Shown: positions 7,801 to 15,212 of the stretch, in pieces
Layout of the letters: each line of letters opens with the position of its first letter
Position numbering within the stretch: position 1 is the first letter of the stretch
DNA from: an uncultured Lachnospiraceae bacterium
Lineage (GTDB): Bacteria > Bacillota > Clostridia > Lachnospirales > Lachnospiraceae
Direction of reading: 5' to 3'
Assembly (NCBI GenBank): GCA_937910785.1
Contig: CALDLG010000110.1
Span: 1 to 22,411 of the forward strand
DNA: 22,411 bases
The notes under the pieces: generated by a model
The model's database searches: none
What the model was told of the DNA's origin: nothing
The model's input: only the letters and a program-made list of their open reading frames with translations
Translations under genes and position numbers: made by a program

Positions 7801-9133
7801 AATCCGTATCCGTTCCCTGATTTCCGCAATCAAAGTGCGGGAGCAGAAAAACAAACAGCGCACGATTCAATCCAGCGCTATCCGGAAGGTTGCGTTTACG
7901 GAAGAAATGCGCAAAAATTACACCATTCTCTGTCCGCAGATGTCCCCAATTCATTTCGACATCTTACAGGCCGCTTTTGCTGCCTGCGGTTATCAATTCG
8001 AAGTATTGGGCAATGATAACAGACATGCGGTGGACGTAGGGTTGAAATATGTAAATAATGACGCGTGTTATCCTTCTCTGATCGTTGTGGGACAGATCAT
8101 GGATGCCCTGCTTTCCGGCAGATATGATCCGGATAAGGTTGCGATCATCATGACTCAGACCGGCGGTGGCTGCCGTGCCACCAACTATGTCGGCTTTATC
8201 CGAAGAGCGCTGGCGAAAGCCGGTATGCAGCAGATTCCGGTAATTTCCTTAAATCTTGCCGGAATCGAAAGCAATCCGGGCTTCCATCTGAATGCGGACC
8301 TGTTCCTCCGCCTCGCTTATGGCGCCGTATTCGGTGACATTTTCATGCGCTGCGTCTATCGGATGCGCCCCTATGAAAAAGAACCCGGCTCCGTAAATGC
8401 CGTTCATCAGAAATGGATCGGCCGGTGCCGCGAATTTGTATCCAAAAAGCATATGAGCCACTTTACCTTCCGCAAAATGTGCCGCGAGATCGTGAAAGAA
8501 TTTGACTCGATACCAATTACGGACGAGAAAAAGCCGCGTGTCGGCATCGTCGGTGAGATCCTCGTTAAATTTGCGCCCGCCGCCAATAATCATCTGGTGG
8601 AACTTCTGGAAGCGGAAGGCGCGGAGGCGGTCGTTCCCGATCTGATTGACTTTATTCTTTACTGCTTCTATAACCAGATTTATAAAGCCAAATACCTCGG
8701 CACCTCCAAAAAAGCGGCCATTATTTCAAAATTCGGTATTGGGGCCGTGGAAAAACTGCGTTCCGGCGCCGCAAAAGCCCTCGCAAAGAGCAGGCACTTT
8801 GATCCGCCCGTAAGCATCTACCGACTCGTCGAATATGCCGAACCGATCGTTAATATCGGCAATCAGACCGGCGAAGGCTGGTTCCTGACAGGCGAAATGG
8901 TTGAACTTATTCACAGCGGCGTAAACAATATTGTCTGCACACAGCCCTTTGGCTGTCTGCCAAATCACGTGGTCGGTAAGGGCGTTATCAAGGAACTGCG
9001 GAAACGCTATCCGCTCTCCAATATCGTTGCCATCGATTACGATCCCGGCGCCAGCGAAGTAAACCAGCTTAACCGGATCAAGCTGATGCTTTCCACGGCA
9101 CAGAAAAATCTGAAAAAACAGACACCGAAATAA
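4892..9133 (+). CDS. Fused double acyl-CoA dehydratase activase / HgdB-like protein (BcrAD_BadFG family, 1413 aa)
   Basis: Two ASKHA ATPase modules are fused to a large C-terminal part. Module 1 starts at GIDIGSTT (9-16), with its cluster cysteines at Cys127 and Cys166, the same numbers as in HgdC of Acidaminococcus. Module 2 starts at GIDAGSTTTK (324-333), with Cys446 and Cys485, again 39 residues apart. Then follow a small Cys cluster (Cys607, Cys610, Cys614), a DUF2229-like region (about 674-910, with SECYPAK near Cys723) and an HgdB-like region with Cys934, Cys1059, Cys1094 and Cys1355 in PFGCLPNH. The family uses ATP to fire an electron from a [4Fe-4S] cluster for 2-hydroxyacyl-CoA dehydration or a similar difficult reduction; the substrate here is unknown. 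The start is TTG, because AAGGAG is 11 nt before it but 20 nt before the first ATG. It is a single-gene unit with its own promoter and terminator. Confidence 0.9.
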   Translation: MNQMQFTLGIDIGSTTVKIAILNEKHQILFSDYKRHFANIRETLSDLLQRACEKLGNISLHPVITGSGGLTLANYLQIPFVQEVIAVSTSLQEFAPVTDVAIELGGEDAKIIYFEGGNVEQRMNGICAGGTGSFIDQMASLLQTDASGLNEYAKNYHSLYTIAARCGVFAKSDIQPLINEGATKEDLSASIFQAVVNQTISGLACGKPIRGHVAFLGGPLHFLSELKQSFIRTLKLDDEHIIDTENSHLFAAIGSALNAKENTCYSMQEMVDKLSHDIKMEFEVERMEPLFASKQEYDAFCRRHSAHHVRTADLASYHGNCFLGIDAGSTTTKVALVGEDGSLLYSFYSSNDGSPLKTAIRSIQEIYSLLPEDVKIVRSCSTGYGEALMKAAFLLDDGEVETVAHYHAAAFFNPAVDCILDIGGQDMKCIKIKKQTVDSVQLNEACSSGCGSFIETFARSLNYSVQDFADAALFAAHPIDLGTRCTVFMNSKVKQAQKEGAGVPDISAGLAYSVIKNALFKVIKVSDAAELGKNIVVQGGTFYNDAVLRSFEKIAGCEAVRPDIAGIMGAFGAALIARENYREGFQTTMLSIDKINTLQFETSMAKCKGCTNNCRLTINKFTGGRQYISGNRCERGLGKAKNENGIPNLFDYKLKRLFSYEPLPANEAKRGTVGIPRVLNMYENYPFWFTFFTQLGYRVILSPSSNRRIYELGIESIPSESECYPAKLAHGHVTWLIRQGVDFIFYPALFYEREEFPEANDHYNCPIVTSYSENIKNNVEEIGRGEVLFRNPFMSFRDLKTVTEALTREFKELPVTDVMNSCEAAWKEQEKVRTDMQAKGEEVLRYMEENHRRGIVLAGRPYHIDPEINHGIPELINSYDFAVLTEDSVSHLAAPERPLIVSDQWMYHSRLYAAASYVKTRDDLDLIQLNSFGCGLDAVTTDQVNDILSGSDKIYTCLKIDEVNNLGAARIRIRSLISAIKVREQKNKQRTIQSSAIRKVAFTEEMRKNYTILCPQMSPIHFDILQAAFAACGYQFEVLGNDNRHAVDVGLKYVNNDACYPSLIVVGQIMDALLSGRYDPDKVAIIMTQTGGGCRATNYVGFIRRALAKAGMQQIPVISLNLAGIESNPGFHLNADLFLRLAYGAVFGDIFMRCVYRMRPYEKEPGSVNAVHQKWIGRCREFVSKKHMSHFTFRKMCREIVKEFDSIPITDEKKPRVGIVGEILVKFAPAANNHLVELLEAEGAEAVVPDLIDFILYCFYNQIYKAKYLGTSKKAAIISKFGIGAVEKLRSGAAKALAKSRHFDPPVSIYRLVEYAEPIVNIGNQTGEGWFLTGEMVELIHSGVNNIVCTQPFGCLPNHVVGKGVIKELRKRYPLSNIVAIDYDPGASEVNQLNRIKLMLSTAQKNLKKQTPK

Positions 9134-9152
9134 ACCGATGCCGGTAAAAGAA

Positions 9153-9197
9153 AAAGCAGATGTGATTCCTGAATTCTCAGGTCACATCTGCTTTCTT
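9153..9197. terminator. Bidirectional intrinsic terminator between convergent genes
   Basis: AAAGCAGATGTGA (9153-9165) pairs perfectly with TCACATCTGCTTT (9182-9194), and CCTGA/TCAGG forms an inner stem around an ATTC loop. It is followed by TTCTT on the plus strand and by TTTTTCTTTT on the minus strand. It ends the 4892-9133 gene and also the small minus-strand gene whose last codons lie in the stem. Confidence 0.9.
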
Positions 9198-9355
9198 ACG
9201 ATCCTGTACTCATCGTCCTGCCGGTAGAAGGAACATTCAAAATTTCCACCGCTTAAAAATCGGCTCATATCATCTTCGTCCAAATCTACCATACATACAT
9301 AACACTCGTAATCTTCATCATAAATATAATTACTGCATGTATCACAATGGCTCAT
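9182..9355 (-). CDS. Small Cys-rich protein, DUF6472-like
   Basis: The protein is 57 residues and starts MSHCDTCSNYIYDEDYECYV. It has a CxxC near the N-terminus, further Cys residues in ECYVC and FECSF, an acidic LDEDDM stretch and a C-terminal DEYRIVRKQM. This pattern fits the small DUF6472 family seen in Lachnospiraceae, recalled rather than searched. It is probably a small metal-binding protein of unknown role. The ATG at 9355 has AGGAG 8 nt upstream; an in-frame TTG at 9373 lies before that site and is unlikely. The gene follows the 96-residue gene by 75 nt with no terminator between them, so the two are probably one transcript. Its last codons and TGA form one arm of the shared terminator. 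Confidence 0.75.
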   Translation of the reverse strand: MSHCDTCSNYIYDEDYECYVCMVDLDEDDMSRFLSGGNFECSFYRQDDEYRIVRKQM

Positions 9356-9430
9356 GTTCCTTACTCCTGTCAACAGCTTCCATCCGCTGAACGCATCCTC
9401 TTCCTTCGTTTTTGCAGAAGCGTTCCGATT

Positions 9431-9721
9431 TCAATAAAACGTGTTATTCAGTTTTCGGTTGATAAATCTGATTTTTCCCTTGTCTTCTTCCACAAGCAGG
9501 CGGATTGCCTCATCCGCCGCTTCCTTCTGCAGCTGATTCACGCAGAAAATGCAGGTTCCGAATTTGTCTCTGGAAAAAAAGCCGGGTTTTTCCCACTTAA
9601 CATAATAAGATACTCTGTTCTTCAGTAAAAGCTTTTCAATCCGTTCTTTCATACTCAAATCGGTGACCTGACACCATTCCAGTTCATTGTGTACTTTAAC
9701 TTTTTGATACGCTGTCTCCAT
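9431..9721 (-). CDS. Hypothetical small protein, 96 aa, possibly DUF2007-like
   Basis: This is a soluble 96-residue protein with no signal peptide or membrane segment. The middle part (about residues 22-80, ERIEKLLLKNRVSYYVKWEK and then a helix with EAADEAIRLLVEE) has the length and helix-strand feel of the DUF2007 'putative signal transducing protein' fold, but I am not certain of that match. GAGG lies 9 nt before the ATG. It is first in a two-gene unit with the Cys-rich gene and has a good promoter about 40 nt upstream, divergent from metA. Confidence 0.7.
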   Translation of the reverse strand: METAYQKVKVHNELEWCQVTDLSMKERIEKLLLKNRVSYYVKWEKPGFFSRDKFGTCIFCVNQLQKEAADEAIRLLVEEDKGKIRFINRKLNNTFY

Positions 9722-9768
9722 CCCTCAATACCTCATTCGTAAGTTTCTGTCTGAAATTATATACAGTT

Positions 9769-9797
9769 ATTATATCCCTTTTTCTCTGTTTACGCAA
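9769..9797 (-). promoter_or_regulatory. Promoter of the two small genes
   Basis: On the minus strand TTGCGT (9792-9797), a 17-nt spacer and TATAAT (9769-9774) give a predicted start near 9762, about 41 nt before the ATG at 9721. Confidence 0.65.
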
Positions 9798-9875
9798 GGT
9801 TGCAGAACGCTTTCATTTGTGTTATCGTTATCTTTAAGATTATCATCGTATTATAATACAGATTGGAGAACGATT

Positions 9876-10793
9876 ATGCCTATTAAAATCAAAAATTCAC
9901 TTCCGGCCAAAACGATTCTGGAAGGAGAAAATATTTTCGTCATGACCGAATTTCGTGCATTACATCAGGATATCCGGCCTTTAAATATGCTGATCTTAAA
10001 TCTGATGCCTACGAAAGTCGTTACGGAGACGCAGCTTCTCCGCAAGCTTTCCAACTCTCCCCTGCAGGTAAGCGTGGAATTCTTACAGACTGCAAGCTAT
10101 ACCCCCCAGCATACCGATTCCAACCATCTGGAATCCTTTTATACCACCTTCGATCAGGTAAAAGACCGTAAATTCGACGGCATGATCATTACCGGCGCAC
10201 CGCTCGACTATGTAAAATTCGAAGATGTCACCTACTGGAAAGAGCTTTGCACCATTATGGAGTGGGGCAAGACCCATGTACACTGTACTCTGCACCTGTG
10301 CTGGGGCGCCTATGCCGGTCTCTACTACTTCTACGGTCTGGAACGGACAGACTATCCGGAAAAGCTATCCGGTGTCTACGCCCACAAAGTATTGAAAAAA
10401 ACATCGCCGCTGTTCCGCGGCTTCGATGATATTTTCTATGCGCCGCAGTCCCGCGCCATGGGAATCGAGGCTTCCAAAATCGCTTCCGTCCCGGAGCTGG
10501 AGCTGATGGCTGTTTCCGACGAAGCCGGCGTCACAATCGTAAAAACCACAGACAGCCGCCACTTTTTCGTCAGCTGTCACCCGGAATACGATTCGGACAC
10601 ACTGTCCAAAGAATATTTCCGGGATCTGGAAAAGGGAATGAATCCGAAAATTCCGGTCAATTATTTCCCGAATGACGACCCTGCCCAGGCTCCGATCGTC
10701 AACTGGCGCTCCACCGGCCAGCTGTTATACTCCAACTGGCTGAATTATTATGTGTACCAGACGACGCCGTATGACGTAAAGGAAATTGTATAA
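9876..10793 (+). CDS. metA: Homoserine O-acyltransferase MetA (likely O-acetyltransferase)
   Basis: This enzyme acylates the hydroxyl of L-homoserine in the first committed step of methionine synthesis, in the cytoplasm. The protein is 305 residues, the normal length. All catalytic positions match the standard MetA numbering: Cys142 in LCWGAY, and His235 and Glu237 in CHPEYD. Position 111, which in studied MetA proteins is Glu for acetyl-CoA and Gly for succinyl-CoA enzymes, is Asp here (GAPLD). The acidic residue suggests acetyl-CoA use, but this is inference. The ATG at 9876 has GGAG 8 nt upstream. A longer in-frame start at 9819 has no conserved N-terminus and no ribosome site. No SAM riboswitch or T-box is visible in the 154-bp upstream gap, and no good promoter could be assigned. 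Confidence 0.95.
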   Translation: MPIKIKNSLPAKTILEGENIFVMTEFRALHQDIRPLNMLILNLMPTKVVTETQLLRKLSNSPLQVSVEFLQTASYTPQHTDSNHLESFYTTFDQVKDRKFDGMIITGAPLDYVKFEDVTYWKELCTIMEWGKTHVHCTLHLCWGAYAGLYYFYGLERTDYPEKLSGVYAHKVLKKTSPLFRGFDDIFYAPQSRAMGIEASKIASVPELELMAVSDEAGVTIVKTTDSRHFFVSCHPEYDSDTLSKEYFRDLEKGMNPKIPVNYFPNDDPAQAPIVNWRSTGQLLYSNWLNYYVYQTTPYDVKEIV

Positions 10794-10820
10794 CACTTGT
10801 TACATACCTGCATTTACAGA

Positions 10821-10858
10821 AGGGCACGCCATGGAGCTTTTTCTTCACGGCGTGCCCT
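10821..10858. terminator. Strong hairpin between convergent metA and MATE genes
   Basis: AGGGCACGCC (10821-10830) pairs perfectly with GGCGTGCCCT (10849-10858) around an 18-nt loop. It sits between the metA stop at 10793 and the MATE stop at 10906. No clear U-tract follows on either strand, so it could be a bidirectional transcript end or an mRNA-protecting stem rather than a textbook intrinsic terminator. Confidence 0.5.
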
Positions 10859-10905
10859 CATATAATCTGATCTGTTCCGGCTGTATCATCAGAAAATGCC
10901 TGATA

Positions 10906-12282
10906 TCACCGTGGGAATTTAATCCCCCGCACGTAACAGATCAGGAACAACACGAACAACAGCAGATTATGGGCAATCATACAGGCCCATGCAGAAATCA
11001 GACCGAGCCCCAGCAGCTGTGTGCAGAGAAATGTTCCTGCGATACGGACAATCCACATACCGATAATATTATAGACAAAAGGCGCTTTCGTTTTTCCAAC
11101 GCCCATCATAAAACCTTCGATAATAATGGAGAATCCATAAAAAGGCTCCGAAACCGCCACCATACGCAGGACAGTCGCTCCCAGTGCAATGACCGCCTCA
11201 TGAACCGAAAAGAGGCGCATCAGGGCCGGTGCGGCGACAAAAAGACATGCGCCGGAACCCGTCATCAGAATCATTTCAAGCGGAATAAAAACGGATGCCA
11301 GACGCTTCATGCGCCTGTCGTCATTGGCGCCGCACGCATTGCCGGCCAATGTGGCCGCCGCCGTCTGCATGCCGTATCCCGGAATATAAAAGGCTGATTC
11401 CACCGTATTGGCAATGGTATGCGCCGCAGTTGCCACTTCACCGAGAGAATTGATCATGGCCGCAAATGCCACATATCCAAGAGAGGTTCCGAAGCGCTGC
11501 AGCATATTGGGAAATGCCACTCTCAGACAGGGCCTTAAAATCTGCAGATCAGGAGAAAATCTCTGTCCTTTTGGCGAAATCATCTTATGCCGCCAGAGTA
11601 CACAGGCAATACAGATTCCCCCCGCCGTAAATGCAATGGCGCTGGCAATGGCCGCGCCGATCACACCAAATCCTGCCCCCCATATGGTAAAATGCAATGA
11701 GAACACTTTTGCCCGTCGGGACGGATAAATCAGGAAGAAATTCAAAACCACATTGATCAGGTTCACAAACAGCCCGATTTTCATCGGTGATTTCGTATCT
11801 CCCGCGGCACGCAGCAGCGTGCCGAAAATAATGCTGGCAGTCCTTGGAAGCATGGGCAGATACAAAATCAGGAAATAGGCAGATGCCATTTCCCGTATCT
11901 CCGGGGCTACCTGCATCCAGACAGGTATTTTTCCGCTTAAAAGTACCGTAAGCGCCGTAAAAAATATGCCCAGAATGCCTGTAAGCAGGACCGCCTGGGC
12001 AGCTGCACGTTTCGCGGCGGTCTGATCGCCCGCTCCGTATGCTTTGGCTATGTAAGAAAGAAATCCTACTCCCACCGCAGAGATCGTACTGCCGATAAGC
12101 CAGTTTACGGTCCCGGTGGAACCTACCGCCGCAGTTGCCTGTGTTCCAAGAGATCCCACCATCGCCGTATCGATATACTGAACAGCCGTCTGCATAAGCT
12201 GCTCCAGCATCGTAGGCCATGCAAGGGCCAGAATCGTAAACAGCATACTGCGGTCCGATATCCGGTCATTTTTCTGATTCAT
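10906..12282 (-). CDS. MATE family cation-coupled multidrug exporter
   Basis: The protein is 458 residues with about 12 membrane segments in two similar halves, the normal MATE size. MATE signatures are seen in the first helix region (LALAWPTMLEQLMQT, then YIDTAMVGSLG) and in the N-half segment ending GTLLRAAGDTKSPM. The second half repeats this with GFMMGVGKTKAPF. MATE proteins export cationic drugs or metabolites using Na+ or H+ gradients; the substrate is not predictable from the sequence. The ATG overlaps the TGA of the ligase gene by 4 nt (ATGA), with GAGGAA about 8 nt upstream inside ligA, so translation is probably coupled. It is the last gene of the run that starts with the MBOAT gene. 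Confidence 0.93.
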   Translation of the reverse strand: MNQKNDRISDRSMLFTILALAWPTMLEQLMQTAVQYIDTAMVGSLGTQATAAVGSTGTVNWLIGSTISAVGVGFLSYIAKAYGAGDQTAAKRAAAQAVLLTGILGIFFTALTVLLSGKIPVWMQVAPEIREMASAYFLILYLPMLPRTASIIFGTLLRAAGDTKSPMKIGLFVNLINVVLNFFLIYPSRRAKVFSLHFTIWGAGFGVIGAAIASAIAFTAGGICIACVLWRHKMISPKGQRFSPDLQILRPCLRVAFPNMLQRFGTSLGYVAFAAMINSLGEVATAAHTIANTVESAFYIPGYGMQTAAATLAGNACGANDDRRMKRLASVFIPLEMILMTGSGACLFVAAPALMRLFSVHEAVIALGATVLRMVAVSEPFYGFSIIIEGFMMGVGKTKAPFVYNIIGMWIVRIAGTFLCTQLLGLGLISAWACMIAHNLLLFVLFLICYVRGIKFPR

Positions 12283-14240
12283 TGCAGATATTCCTCAATA
12301 AACTCCTCTTCCGACAAAATTCTGACGCCCAGCTCCTTCGCCTTCCTGTTTTTGGAAGAATTCGAAGTCACATCATTATTGATCAGCCCGACAGTCTTCG
12401 CACTCACGCTTCCGGTCACCTTTCCACCCTTCTGCTCGATCAGCTCCTTCAGCTCGTTCCGGTTCTCATAATGATTCAGGCTCCCGGTGATGACAAAGCT
12501 TAATCCCATAAGAGTCTGCTCCGTCTCCTCTGTCTGTTCTATGACAATCTCGATCTCCTCCAGAAGATGATCTAACTGTATCCGATTCTTTTCCTCCGCA
12601 AAATATTCAAAGAAAGCGCCGGCCAGTACCTCCCCGACACCGTCTATTTCGCTCAGTTCTTCCGTCTGCGCCGCTTTCATCGCATTCAGATCATAGCGGT
12701 AATAACGGCAGATCATTTTGGCGTTGGCAAGACCGATTCCCGTAATGCCCAGTCCGTAAATAACCCTTGGAAGCGTTGTCTTTCTGGCCTCTTCGATACT
12801 GCTCAGAAGATTTTGACAGGATTTTTCGCCAAAGCCTTCCATCTGCATGATTTCCTCCGCATAGCGGCTCAATCTGAAAATATCCGCATATTCGTGGAGA
12901 AATCCTCTGCCGATAAATTTCTCCAGCGTCGCTTCCGAGAAACCGTCAATATTCATGGCATCCCTGCTGACAAACAGCGCAAAAGACTTGAGCTTCTTCG
13001 CATCACACAATGGATTGGTACAGTATAATGACCGCACTTCATTTACCTGTCGAATTTCCGTTGGCTGTCCGCATACCGGGCAGGTTTCCGGAATTCTGAC
13101 GTTATCGCTTCCGGTCAGGTTTTCCGCAATCTGCGGAATAATCATATTGGCTTTATAGACCGTAATACGGTCTCCGATTCCGAGCTTCAGTCCCCGCAGA
13201 ATACTGATATTGTGGACGGACGCCCGGCTGACCGTTGTTCCCTCCAGTTCCACAGGCTCAAAAACGGCAATCGGATTGATGAGTCCGGTCCGGCTGGCAC
13301 TCCATTCGATCTCCTTTAACACGGTCTCACGAAGCTCATCCGCCCACTTAAAAGCGATGGAATCACGCGGAAACTTAGCCGTCGTTCCAAGTGAAAGCCC
13401 GTAAGCAATGTCGTCATAAACGAGCACCAGTCCATCGGAAGGAATGTCATAATGCTCCACCTTTTTCTCAAAATCATCAACTGCTTCCAAAATCGTATCA
13501 GGTGTTACCTTTCGATATTCCACAACATCAAACCCCTGCTCTTTCAGAAAAAGAAACTGCTTTTCTCTGGAATTTTCGAAATCCACGCCTTCCGCTTTGA
13601 CAAGACTGAATGCATAAAACATCACATTCCGCTCCGATGTCACCTCATTATTGAGCTGGCGCACGGAACCGCTGCAAAGATTTCTCGGATTTTTATATTT
13701 GCTGTCCACCTCTTCAATCCGCCGGTTGATCTTTTCGAAATCAGAATAGGAGATCACCGCTTCTCCCCGCAGAATCAGTTCACCCTGATAAGGAATCGAG
13801 AGCGGAATATTCCGAAATACTCTGGCATTGTTCGTAATGACCTCTCCCACCTCTCCATTACCTCTTGTTACCGCTTTTGCAAGTTTTCCTGCAAAAAAGG
13901 TCAGCACGATGGTGAGCCCGTCCAGCTTCCATGACAGAAGAGCGTCATTTCCATTCAACCAGTCGCGCAGCTCTTCCCTGCTTTTGGTTTTCCCCAGAGA
14001 CAGCATCGGCCTCTCATGGCGTTCTTTCGGCAGCTCCTCCACCGCCTCATAGCCGACCCTTACAGACGGACTATTCGATAATATAACACCCGTTTCTTCT
14101 TCCAGCGCCGTAAGCTCGTCATAGAGACGATCATATTCGAAATTGCTCATGATCTCCTGATCCTGCGCATAATACGCTTCGGACGCGCGATTCAGAAGAA
14201 CCGTCAGTTCCTTCATCCGTTCTATTTTTTCCTTCTGCAT
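12279..14240 (-). CDS. ligA: NAD-dependent DNA ligase, divergent LigA type
   Basis: The protein is 653 residues with the full LigA layout: domain Ia (1-60), nucleotidyltransferase domain (60-305), OB fold (310-380), zinc finger with Cys387, Cys390, Cys407 and Cys412, helix-hairpin-helix region (465-550) and BRCT domain (577-653). The AMP-accepting lysine is Lys105 in KLDG. Several active-site positions differ from E. coli LigA. The Glu two residues before the lysine is Ser103, RGDG is RGNG (126-129), and the motif IV Lys of DGVVIK is Val274 (DGLVLV). Glu160 of RGE, Arg186 of NPRN, Asp269 and the motif V Lys298 are kept. It could be the only ligase or a second, altered copy. GGAGG lies 7 nt before the ATG. 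It follows the rluF-like gene by 80 nt. Confidence 0.9.
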   Translation of the reverse strand: MQKEKIERMKELTVLLNRASEAYYAQDQEIMSNFEYDRLYDELTALEEETGVILSNSPSVRVGYEAVEELPKERHERPMLSLGKTKSREELRDWLNGNDALLSWKLDGLTIVLTFFAGKLAKAVTRGNGEVGEVITNNARVFRNIPLSIPYQGELILRGEAVISYSDFEKINRRIEEVDSKYKNPRNLCSGSVRQLNNEVTSERNVMFYAFSLVKAEGVDFENSREKQFLFLKEQGFDVVEYRKVTPDTILEAVDDFEKKVEHYDIPSDGLVLVYDDIAYGLSLGTTAKFPRDSIAFKWADELRETVLKEIEWSASRTGLINPIAVFEPVELEGTTVSRASVHNISILRGLKLGIGDRITVYKANMIIPQIAENLTGSDNVRIPETCPVCGQPTEIRQVNEVRSLYCTNPLCDAKKLKSFALFVSRDAMNIDGFSEATLEKFIGRGFLHEYADIFRLSRYAEEIMQMEGFGEKSCQNLLSSIEEARKTTLPRVIYGLGITGIGLANAKMICRYYRYDLNAMKAAQTEELSEIDGVGEVLAGAFFEYFAEEKNRIQLDHLLEEIEIVIEQTEETEQTLMGLSFVITGSLNHYENRNELKELIEQKGGKVTGSVSAKTVGLINNDVTSNSSKNRKAKELGVRILSEEEFIEEYLQ

Positions 14241-14320
14241 GGATTTTCCTCCATTTCCACTCAGTAAGCCTGTTCTGCCCTGCCCTTTATCCTGTCCTCA
14301 CTCTTTCTCCGGAGCTCCTC

Positions 14321-15052
14321 TTATTCCCCGTTCTTTGCCGTCTCCGGAAAACACAGGGCGTACAGTCTTATCCGCTCTTCCTCTGTTAATTCCCGGTATT
14401 CTCCCGGTTTCAGCATTCCGAGCTCTATATTCATAACACGCGTTCTTTTTAAACTTCTTACCTGATAGCCGATTGCACCGCACATTCTGCGAATCTGCCG
14501 GTTCATTCCCTGTGTCAGAATCATCCGCATCGTATCGCTTTCAAGCCGCGTGATTTCACAGGGCCTCGTCATCAGCCTCAGCTCTTTCAGATAAATGCCT
14601 TTCCGCATCTTGTCAAGCGCCGCATCCGTCAGAGGTTTGTTGACTCTGACAATATATTCTTTCTCATGCCGGTTGGTGCCCCGCATCATGGACTCGATCA
14701 AGTCACCGTCATTGGTCATTATGAGCAGTCCTTCCGAATCCTTATCCAGCCTCCCCGCATAGGTCAGTCTGTCCGGATAATGCAGAACATCCGTAATTTT
14801 TACTTCGGCATGCTCATCGCGTTCCGTACAGACCACTCCAACCGGTTTATAAAATGCCAGTGCCACTTTCCGAACGCCGGGCCGGACCGTTTTACCGTTT
14901 ACCTGAACCGTATCTTCTTCTGTCACCTTCCTGCCGGGCAGTGCAGTCTGCCCATTGACGGTCACGGCTCCCTGTTCGATCAGCTTATCCGCGTCTCGTC
15001 TGGAACAGACGCCGCACTGCGCCAGATATTTATTCAGCCTTGTTTCTTCCAT
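14321..15052 (-). CDS. rluF: RsuA/RluB/RluF family rRNA pseudouridine synthase, RluF-like
   Basis: The protein is 243 residues. An S4 RNA-binding domain (about 4-55, TRLNKYLAQCGVCSRRDADK) precedes the catalytic domain with GRLDKDSEGLL (100-110); Asp103 is the catalytic residue. QGMNRQIRRMCGAIGYQVRS and the following RTRVMNIEL closely resemble E. coli RluF, which modifies a uridine in the peptidyl-transferase region of 23S rRNA. The specific target here is inferred, and RluB-like activity is possible. The start at 15052 has AGGAG 7 nt upstream. The gene lies between the SGNH hydrolase and the ligase in the same orientation, separated from the former by 160 bp of degenerate tandem repeats. Confidence 0.9.
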   Translation of the reverse strand: MEETRLNKYLAQCGVCSRRDADKLIEQGAVTVNGQTALPGRKVTEEDTVQVNGKTVRPGVRKVALAFYKPVGVVCTERDEHAEVKITDVLHYPDRLTYAGRLDKDSEGLLIMTNDGDLIESMMRGTNRHEKEYIVRVNKPLTDAALDKMRKGIYLKELRLMTRPCEITRLESDTMRMILTQGMNRQIRRMCGAIGYQVRSLKRTRVMNIELGMLKPGEYRELTEEERIRLYALCFPETAKNGE

Positions 15053-15079
15053 CCCGATACTCCTGTTTCCCCCGGACTC

Positions 15080-15209
15080 TTACGGCCTCCTGTTCCCAGC
15101 CTGAATCATCCGCCGTCTCTGCCTGCTCCCGGGTCCGGATCATCCGTCTCCACCTGCCCGCAGATCCGCACCATCCTCCGTCTCCGCTGCTCTCAGGTCC
15201 GGATCATCC
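15080..15209 (-). repeat. Degenerate tandem repeat, about 3.5 copies of 31-34 bp
   Basis: On the minus strand four units begin GGATGATCCGGACC, GGATGGTGCGGATC, GGATGATCCGGACC and GGATGATTCAGGCT, spaced 33, 31 and 34 nt apart, with a shared GCAG/GGAGACGG core. In shifting frames the units read DDPDLRAAETE, DGADLRAGGD, DDPDPGAGRDG and DDSGWEQ. They start 4 nt after the stop of the SGNH hydrolase and end before the rluF-like ribosome site. They may be a decayed acidic C-terminal tail of the SGNH protein (inference). Confidence 0.55.
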
Positions 15210-15212
15210 ACC

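Noticed and set aside
9852..9857. TATAAT upstream of metA as a promoter -10
   Set aside because: Transcription would start on the ribosome-binding site at about 9864, and there is no fitting -35, so it cannot be the main promoter for a message with this leader.
9722..9875. Possible SAM riboswitch or T-box leader for metA
   Set aside because: The 154-bp gap also holds the divergent promoter, and I see neither the T-box core nor a SAM aptamer fold.
10786..11397. Plus-strand open frame of 203 codons after metA
   Set aside because: It overlaps the end of metA, runs through the hairpin and is antisense to the MATE gene; its composition (His, Arg, Cys, Gln) is that of a shadow frame.
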